This document shows, piece after piece, positions 12,749 through 17,542 of a stretch of DNA of 17,542 nucleotides; the stretch's first letter is position 1, and the number at the start of each line of letters is the position of its first letter. Origin of the DNA: an uncultured Synergistales bacterium (GTDB lineage: Bacteria; Synergistota; Synergistia; Synergistales; Aminobacteriaceae); the NCBI GenBank assembly GCA_905233295.1, contig CAJODX010000028.1, positions 1 to 17,542 on the forward strand. The letters run 5' to 3'. A program made the translations under genes and the position numbers. The notes below the pieces were generated by a model. It was not told the DNA's origin, made no database searches, and saw only the letters and a program-made list of their open reading frames with translations.

Positions 12749-14947
12749 ATGAAGAAAAAATTTTTATCTTCTCTGTTTGCGCTAATGGTTTTCTGTTCGA
12801 CGGCATTCGCTGATTACACGACAGATTATGAGATCACTGTACCGGGTGATAAAATGAACATGAATTACTCGCAAGACTCTTATAACGTGCTCGGAACTAT
12901 CAAAGTCAGCAAAAAAGCGTCAGACAGTGAAAAAAATTTTGACCCATCGAAAGAAGTCGTCATCACCGCGAATTATTCTGACAAATTTATGATAGGCAGC
13001 GCGACAACAGACGTTCAATATAAACTCTGCACAGGTGCCACTCAGGCTGAAGCAAAAGACTTGCCGTCTGGCGGCGAGATTACTTTTTCTGCAGCTTCGA
13101 TCGAATCAGGAACAGCCGAAATTGAATTAGCTTGCTACATTAAAAGCGACACCTCAAAACTTTCCGCCGGATATTATTTCAGTAAGCCAAAATTTACCCA
13201 CAAAGTCAAAAATGTAAAAAATCCTGAAGTCGGCGACATCGTGAACTTTGGAAAATTTAACGGCAACGCATTATCGTGGCTCGTCCTTGACGTTGATGAA
13301 AAAAACAACCGCGCGTTGCTCATTACAGAAAATTGTGTTGCCAAGGATAAATTTGCATTCAGCAACTACGAATGGTCAAACAGCAACGTCAGAGCTTACC
13401 TGAATGGCACAGACGGCAATAATTTTTTCACAAGCAGCAATTTCACGGACGCTGAGAAAGAGAGAATCCTCAACGTTTCAATCAACAAAAACAACCTGAG
13501 CAAGAAAAGCGACCAGATTATAAACTCTTCCGGCACTGATTCCGTGTTCCTGTTGAGCGTTAAAGACGCAAACGAATATTTTGAGAATGACGAAAAGCGT
13601 GTGAGTAAATTTAATAACTCAAACTGCAGATGGTGGCTTCGTTTGTCAACTCAGAGTTATGCCAGAGCCGGGTACGTTTCTTCTAAGGGCAAAGTATTCT
13701 CTGACGGCACTCTCGTTAGTTATAATACTCTTTGTATCCGTCCCGCGATTTGGGTTACGCTTTCAACAGGCAGTACGGACGAAGCTAAATTTGAGTCCGA
13801 GATCGGCTTCAAGAAAGATACTCCGTCCTCAGAGTGCGTAATAGCTGACGGAAAGTCTGTCATCGCAATGAACGAAGATGAAATCAAAACAAAATACGAA
13901 AACAAAACTAATATCGCCATAACCGGAACTCTTGACAGTGCTGAAGAACTCTCTGAAATTATTGAGAAAATCGGCAATGTTACTATGATCGACGATTTAG
14001 ATTTGCGCGAACTCAACATCAGTGAAGTTAATCTCGACAAAGTAACGATCTTAAATATCAATCTCGAAAGCAACCCGTACATCAAAAAAGTTGGAAGCAA
14101 AAACAGTTCTGTTATTACTTTGAATCTCTCCGAAAGCTCCGTTGAAGAAATCGAGGCAAACTCCTGCGAATTTCTCGAAGAAGTTAATCTCGAAAACTGC
14201 AAGAAAGCCACAAAAATAAATTTCAGCCAGAACTATTATCTAACGAAACTGGCGGTCAAAGGCTGTGAAAATTTGACTGATTTATCCTGCGAAAGTTCCG
14301 AGCTTATCAATTTAGACATCGAAGGCTGCACAAATCTGGTAAAGCTGAATGTCAAAAATAACTCGCTTCCGAAAATAAAAGTTTCAAATGAAAATTTCCC
14401 GAAGCTCGAAGACTTTACCTGCGGAAATCAAAACCTTTTGCGCGGATTAATCTCAAGTTTCAATTTCAATAACTTTTTGCAAAATTCAATGATTTCTTCT
14501 GCAGCTGTTGTCGGTGTTTCAGAAGAAAATTCAGAACTCGACAGCGTTAAAAATCTTAAAGCCTATGACAAATCGGGCAACGAACTTGTAGCCAATCTCG
14601 ACAAGGGAACCGGTCAAATCACAATCAGTGGCGAGCCTTATAAACTCACTTACGATTATGACACCGGCTTTACGAAGAATGGTGAAAATATTTTAATGGA
14701 TGTTACCGTAGAGGCAGGGGGCGAAAAAAACGGTAGCGGCGGCGATGGCGATGGCAATTACGATGATGACGATGACGATGATGAAGATGACGATGACTCT
14801 TCAGCAAAAATTTCATCTTCAGGCAGTGGCGGCTGTAATTCTGGATTCAGCTTTGTGTCATCGTTGCTGTTGCTAAATTTGACACGAAGAAAATTTATCA
14901 AAACTCGCAAGAAGATTTCCGTTTCTTTAATTTCAGAAGAACGTTAA
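12749..14947 (+). CDS. Secreted protein with DUF6273-like domain, leucine-rich repeats and Synerg-CTERM-like tail
   Basis: A 732-residue exported protein. Signal peptide: MKKKFLSSLFALMVFCSTAFA, cleavage likely after residue 21. Residues about 22-155 are beta-rich and unassigned. Residues 160-337 (VGDIVNFGKFNGNALSWLVL... NVRAYLNG ... CRWWLRLS ... IRPAIWVTL) match the DUF6273 pattern found in surface proteins of gut anaerobes. Residues 412-560 hold irregular leucine-rich repeats with Cys/Asn (LEEVNLENCKKATKINFSQN, LTDLSCESSELINLDIEGC). After a further beta-rich domain comes an acidic run DDDDDDDEDDDD (672-683), then GGCNSGF (694-700), a short hydrophobic stretch and TRRKFIKTRKK. That end resembles the Synerg-CTERM sorting signal, though it has an extra tail. 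A cell-surface adhesion role is a guess. ATG is supported by AAGGAG 10 nt upstream. Confidence 0.85.
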   Translation: MKKKFLSSLFALMVFCSTAFADYTTDYEITVPGDKMNMNYSQDSYNVLGTIKVSKKASDSEKNFDPSKEVVITANYSDKFMIGSATTDVQYKLCTGATQAEAKDLPSGGEITFSAASIESGTAEIELACYIKSDTSKLSAGYYFSKPKFTHKVKNVKNPEVGDIVNFGKFNGNALSWLVLDVDEKNNRALLITENCVAKDKFAFSNYEWSNSNVRAYLNGTDGNNFFTSSNFTDAEKERILNVSINKNNLSKKSDQIINSSGTDSVFLLSVKDANEYFENDEKRVSKFNNSNCRWWLRLSTQSYARAGYVSSKGKVFSDGTLVSYNTLCIRPAIWVTLSTGSTDEAKFESEIGFKKDTPSSECVIADGKSVIAMNEDEIKTKYENKTNIAITGTLDSAEELSEIIEKIGNVTMIDDLDLRELNISEVNLDKVTILNINLESNPYIKKVGSKNSSVITLNLSESSVEEIEANSCEFLEEVNLENCKKATKINFSQNYYLTKLAVKGCENLTDLSCESSELINLDIEGCTNLVKLNVKNNSLPKIKVSNENFPKLEDFTCGNQNLLRGLISSFNFNNFLQNSMISSAAVVGVSEENSELDSVKNLKAYDKSGNELVANLDKGTGQITISGEPYKLTYDYDTGFTKNGENILMDVTVEAGGEKNGSGGDGDGNYDDDDDDDEDDDDSSAKISSSGSGGCNSGFSFVSSLLLLNLTRRKFIKTRKKISVSLISEER

Positions 14948-14964
14948 GACGGAGAAGTCAGGAA

Positions 14965-14995
14965 ACCGCCGCTTCTATAAGTGGCGGTATTTTAC
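14965..14995 (+). terminator. Intrinsic terminator after the secreted protein gene
   Basis: A 10-bp stem (ACCGCCGCTT at 14965-14974 with AAGTGGCGGT at 14979-14988, one G-U pair) with a 4-nt loop, followed by ATTTTACTGTTA. It lies 18 nt after the stop codon. Confidence 0.8.
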
Positions 14996-15022
14996 TGTTA
15001 ATATAATCATAATTTTAAATTT

Positions 15023-15050
15023 AAAAAAGACCCCGCTGTTACACGGAGTC
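15023..15050 (-). terminator. Intrinsic terminator of the minus-strand dehydrogenase unit
   Basis: Read on the minus strand, GACTCCG (15050-15044) pairs with CGGGGTC (15035-15029) with one G-U pair and an 8-nt loop, followed directly by TTTTTT (15028-15023). It lies just downstream of the dehydrogenase stop codon at 15069. Confidence 0.8.
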
Positions 15051-15068
15051 TATAAAAGATTTCTAACT

Positions 15069-16556
15069 TTATTCTTCGTCCATTCCGTCCTCGTAGAACT
15101 CGCCGAACAGAGCCTGAAGCGAAGGCATGTCTTCAAGAATCGGACGGGCAACCCATGTCGTGTTCATGTAGTGCTTGAGCGTGATGTTCTCGCTGACGAT
15201 GTTTCCGCCCCATGTGCCGCAACCCATTGAGTTCGTGGGAGGCATTCCGTTTGTTGCGCTTCCGGCGTTGCCGCGGTTGTTCGGCTGACGGATCATGCAG
15301 CGTGAAACAGGTGCGCACATTCCAAGACGATGGATATGATCATCATCGAATGAGTAAAGTCCGCATGAGTGTCCTTTTCCGCCGGCTTTGTCGAAGATTT
15401 CCATCATAATGTCGAGTGCTGTCTGGAACTCTCCGCCGTATTTGAAAAGCGTCAGGAGTGTCGTTAATTTCTCGGTTGAGAAGAAATGTTCCTTGCCGAT
15501 GCATTTTTTGATGTCTTCAGCGTTGTTGATCGTGAAGCCCTCTTTCTGTCCGTTGTTGGGAACAGCGATGAATTTGTACTTCGCGTCAATTTCAAAGCCT
15601 GCCGCCTTCGCGAGAGCCTGCGGGGAGATTGCGACTGTGTCAGGAAGTCTGTGTCCTGTTTCGTCCCACATGACTTTTTTGATTTTCTCGGCTTCTTCCC
15701 ATGTAGGAATGTATGCGCCCTCTTTGACAAGTCCCTCAACAAAATTGTCATAAACGCTCTCGTGAACGATAAGGTTTCCATCGCAGGAACAGCCTGAGCC
15801 GAAGTCTGAACATTTTGAAATTCTCGTGTTCATTGCAGCTTCATATGCGCGTTCTTTCGTGTTGGCTGTGTTGTCAACGATGACTGTTGAGTTGCCTGCG
15901 CCTGAGCCGTAAGCCGGTACACCTGATGAATAAGCCGAACGAACCATAGGACGACCGCCGGTTGCGATGACCATATCGACCATCTTCATTAATTCCTGAG
16001 TCAGAGTGATGCTCGGCTCTTCGATTACCTGAATGATGTCCGCAGGTGCGCCCTCGCGAACAAGAACATCGCGGATGATGTTAACTGTTTTCGTTGTAAC
16101 TTTCTTTGCTCTTGGGTGCGGTGAGCAAATGAGAACGTCAACGTCGCGCGCCTTCACAGCATAGATTGCCTGTCCTGCAGGGGTTACGCAGGGGTTTGTT
16201 GTCGGAACGAGAGTTGCAATGACTCCGACGGGCTTGGCATATTTCACAAGTCCTTTTTCAGGATTCGTTTCAATGATGCCGACGCTCTTCTGACGTAAGC
16301 AATCGCGAAGGATTAATTTCAGTTTGTTGCGTTTGTTGCGTTTGGTTACTTTATCACCGAGTCTTGTTTCATCAACAGCTTCATCGCAGATTTTTCCCCA
16401 GACTTTCAACGGATAAAGCGCGGCGCAGATAGCTCTGCAAAGATGATCTACTCTTTCCTGATCATACGTTGCGATGACTTCAGCGGCTACTTTTGCCTTT
16501 TTCACCATTTCTTCAAGCATTGCGATCTCTTCAGGTGTTACTTCATGATGTGCCAT
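15069..16556 (-). CDS. CoA-acylating aldehyde dehydrogenase (sulfoacetaldehyde dehydrogenase-like)
   Basis: An NAD(P)-dependent aldehyde dehydrogenase of the CoA-acylating group (aldehyde + CoA -> acyl-CoA), 495 residues from the chosen start. Seen: VGVIATLVPTTNPCVTP at 110-126 (the P-T/S-TNP motif of acylating enzymes), ICSPHPRAKK at 143-152, VIATGGRPMVRSAYSSGVPAYGSGAGN around 196-222 (cofactor-binding segment), the nucleophile region SDFGSGCSCDGNLIV with Cys256 (Cys258 adjacent), and the C-terminal GTWGGN. The pattern best fits SauS-like sulfoacetaldehyde dehydrogenases, but substrate cannot be read from sequence. The start is ATG (MAHHEV...), with GGGAG about 13 nt upstream; a TTG eight codons earlier would overlap that ribosome site and is rejected. 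It follows a thiamine-diphosphate enzyme on the same strand and probably shares its transcript. Confidence 0.85.
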   Translation of the reverse strand: MAHHEVTPEEIAMLEEMVKKAKVAAEVIATYDQERVDHLCRAICAALYPLKVWGKICDEAVDETRLGDKVTKRNKRNKLKLILRDCLRQKSVGIIETNPEKGLVKYAKPVGVIATLVPTTNPCVTPAGQAIYAVKARDVDVLICSPHPRAKKVTTKTVNIIRDVLVREGAPADIIQVIEEPSITLTQELMKMVDMVIATGGRPMVRSAYSSGVPAYGSGAGNSTVIVDNTANTKERAYEAAMNTRISKCSDFGSGCSCDGNLIVHESVYDNFVEGLVKEGAYIPTWEEAEKIKKVMWDETGHRLPDTVAISPQALAKAAGFEIDAKYKFIAVPNNGQKEGFTINNAEDIKKCIGKEHFFSTEKLTTLLTLFKYGGEFQTALDIMMEIFDKAGGKGHSCGLYSFDDDHIHRLGMCAPVSRCMIRQPNNRGNAGSATNGMPPTNSMGCGTWGGNIVSENITLKHYMNTTWVARPILEDMPSLQALFGEFYEDGMDEE

Positions 16557-16600
16557 TGTAAAAAATTTTACTCCCTTCAAAAAATTTTGATTTTGTTTTT

Positions 16601-16660
16601 AAGACAAATCGGAATCAGGAATAAAAAAATTTTTCACTCCTGATTCATTATTTGTGTCTT
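16601..16660 (-). other. Intercistronic hairpin between the ThDP enzyme and the dehydrogenase
   Basis: GAATCAGGA (16612-16620) pairs perfectly with TCCTGATTC (16638-16646). An outer arm AAGACAAAT (16601-16609) pairs with ATTTGTGTCTT (16650-16660) allowing a 2-nt bulge, so almost the whole gap folds. The loop is an A7T5 run. On the minus strand no proper T run follows the stem, so a processing or mRNA-stability element, or a leaky terminator, seems likelier than a full terminator. Confidence 0.55.
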
Positions 16661-17542
16661 ACTTCGTTATGTGTGATTTTGCGTGGCTGGGCGGAACGTA
16701 TTTGCCGTTCTCTTTCTTGACCAGCTTACCTTCTTTAACAAGCTCGCTCGGCGTGTAAATGTCGTTGATGTTCCAGCAGCCGGGTGTCGGCACCGCGATA
16801 TTTTCCATGATTGCCTCAACAAGGAAAGGCTTGCCTGCTTTGTTTGCTTCGATGGCTTTCTTCATTGCGGGCGCGAAATCGTCAGCTTTTTCAACTCTGA
16901 TTGCGTCAACACCGTAACCTTTTGCGACTTCTGCCCAGTTCGGTGAATAAACTTTTCCGTCCGGGGTATGGAACTCTGTTCCGAATTTCGTGTGATAGTT
17001 TGCGTTTTCAAGTCCTGCGATTGTTCCGAATGCGCAGTTGTTCATTACGACCCACGTGCAGGCGATACTCTGCTCAACAGCCGTAGCCATACATGTCGGG
17101 TTAACTCCGAAACCGCCGTCGCCGATTAACGCAAGGCAGATTTTATCGGGTGCTGCGACTTTTCCGCCCAGGACTGCTGAAGCTCCGAAGCCCATTGTCG
17201 CAAGTCCTGACGAGTGATGAACTGTGCCGGGGATTGTAATCGTGAACTGCTGAGCAACGCCGTTTTTGTTCCAGCCTACGTCTGTGAAAATTAAAGCGTC
17301 TTCAGGCAATGCGGCTTTGACATCTTTCAAAATTCTCTGCGGTGTCATCGGGAAGCGCGAATCGTTTGAAATTGCAACATTCGATGCTTTAAACTCTTCT
17401 TTTGCCTTCGCGATTTTCTCGCGGAGTCCTGCGCGTTTGATGCCTTCGGGTTTAATCTTCTTGGCTTCCTCAAGAATCTGTGCAAGAGCAAGTTTCAAGT
17501 CTGCAACTGCGCCGATTTCAACGGGATAGTTGCGCCCGATTT
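16659..17542 (-). CDS. Thiamine-diphosphate-dependent enzyme, C-terminal part (5' truncated by window)
   Basis: The frame stays open to the window edge (the protein continues upstream of the TTG at 17498, reading IGRNYPVEIGAVADLKLAL), so only about 293 C-terminal residues are visible. That opening is the usual middle-domain motif of acetolactate-synthase-type enzymes. The C-terminal domain has the thiamine-diphosphate motif: GDG (about 17123-17115) followed after 24 residues by NN (17042-17037), in ALIGDGGFG...WVVMNNCAFGTI. FTDVGWNKNGVAQQF and HHSSGLATMGFGASAVLG are also typical. The family covers acetolactate synthase, 2-oxoacid decarboxylases, sulfopyruvate decarboxylase and sulfoacetaldehyde acetyltransferase; the visible part does not look like classical Xsc. 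With the acylating dehydrogenase downstream, a decarboxylase producing an aldehyde is plausible but unproven. Confidence 0.82.
   Translation of the reverse strand, partial: IGRNYPVEIGAVADLKLALAQILEEAKKIKPEGIKRAGLREKIAKAKEEFKASNVAISNDSRFPMTPQRILKDVKAALPEDALIFTDVGWNKNGVAQQFTITIPGTVHHSSGLATMGFGASAVLGGKVAAPDKICLALIGDGGFGVNPTCMATAVEQSIACTWVVMNNCAFGTIAGLENANYHTKFGTEFHTPDGKVYSPNWAEVAKGYGVDAIRVEKADDFAPAMKKAIEANKAGKPFLVEAIMENIAVPTPGCWNINDIYTPSELVKEGKLVKKENGKYVPPSHAKSHITK

Noticed and set aside
12555..12806. 83-codon minus-strand gene over the secreted protein's leader
   Set aside because: It would run antisense across the start of the secreted gene and lacks a ribosome site. Only the shorter 43-codon part is kept, as a point to test, not as a gene.
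13720..14211. Minus-strand frame of 163 codons
   Set aside because: Antisense to the leucine-rich repeat part of the secreted protein; Ser/Leu-rich by composition, with no ribosome site or recognisable motif.
15388..15797. Plus-strand frames of 103-121 codons
   Set aside because: Antisense to the aldehyde dehydrogenase, whose motifs are clear; these are shadows.
16557..16580. Upstream TTG start for the aldehyde dehydrogenase
   Set aside because: It would use the bases of the gene's own Shine-Dalgarno as coding sequence and has no ribosome site of its own; the ATG (MAHHEV) is better.
17496..17498. TTG at 17498 as the true start of the ThDP enzyme
   Set aside because: The frame continues upstream to the window edge with a conserved middle-domain motif (IGRNYPVEIGAVAD), so the gene is truncated rather than starting here.

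Overview
The window reads as a chromosomal segment of an anaerobic, Gram-negative bacterium, most likely a member of the Synergistota (Synergistaceae-like). This is inferred from three things. A Kdo (lipopolysaccharide) synthesis operon and a TolC-type outer-membrane protein require an outer membrane. A large secreted protein ends in an Asp-rich linker followed by a GGCNSGF / short hydrophobic / basic tail resembling the Synerg-CTERM sorting signal. The last two genes fit fermentative aldehyde/acyl-CoA metabolism. No phage, transposase, CRISPR array or tRNA was seen. Many gaps and several genes carry A-tract/T-tract junctions (AAAAAATTTTTT type).

Left part (1-2649): the C-terminal end of a TolC-family outer-membrane efflux protein (+) converges on a compact minus-strand operon read as yedF-like -> uridine/purine nucleoside phosphorylase -> hypoxanthine phosphoribosyltransferase, i.e. 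nucleobase salvage preceded by a sulfurtransferase-like protein. A shared hairpin at about 596-624 separates the two directions.

Centre-left (2735-6599): the RNase P RNA gene (rnpB) is divergent from that operon and is followed about 30 nt later by a Ski2-like DExH helicase. Next comes an exported DUF362 protein with its own extended -10 promoter and a 12-bp palindrome in its leader, then an overlapping YraQ/DUF318-type permease that is broken by a one-base frameshift near its C terminus.

Centre (6641-12439): this is an envelope/carbohydrate block. It holds a GT4 glycosyltransferase, class II fructose-bisphosphate aldolase with an unusual inverted-repeat-rich leader and a strong terminator, then kdsA, kdsD, kdsB and an ELM1/DUF1022 protein, tightly packed. 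The kds genes give arabinose-5-P -> Kdo-8-P and Kdo -> CMP-Kdo; the intervening phosphatase (kdsC) is not in the window.

Right part (12440-17542): a 309-nt gene-free leader has a near-consensus promoter and an imperfect internal duplication. It precedes the 732-residue secreted protein (DUF6273-like domain, leucine-rich repeats, Asp run, degenerate sorting tail). A terminator pair separates this from a minus-strand pair: a thiamine-diphosphate enzyme (truncated by the window edge) followed by a CoA-acylating aldehyde dehydrogenase. Together these could turn a 2-oxoacid into an aldehyde and then an acyl-CoA; the substrate is not known, and sulfoacetaldehyde-type substrates are one possibility.
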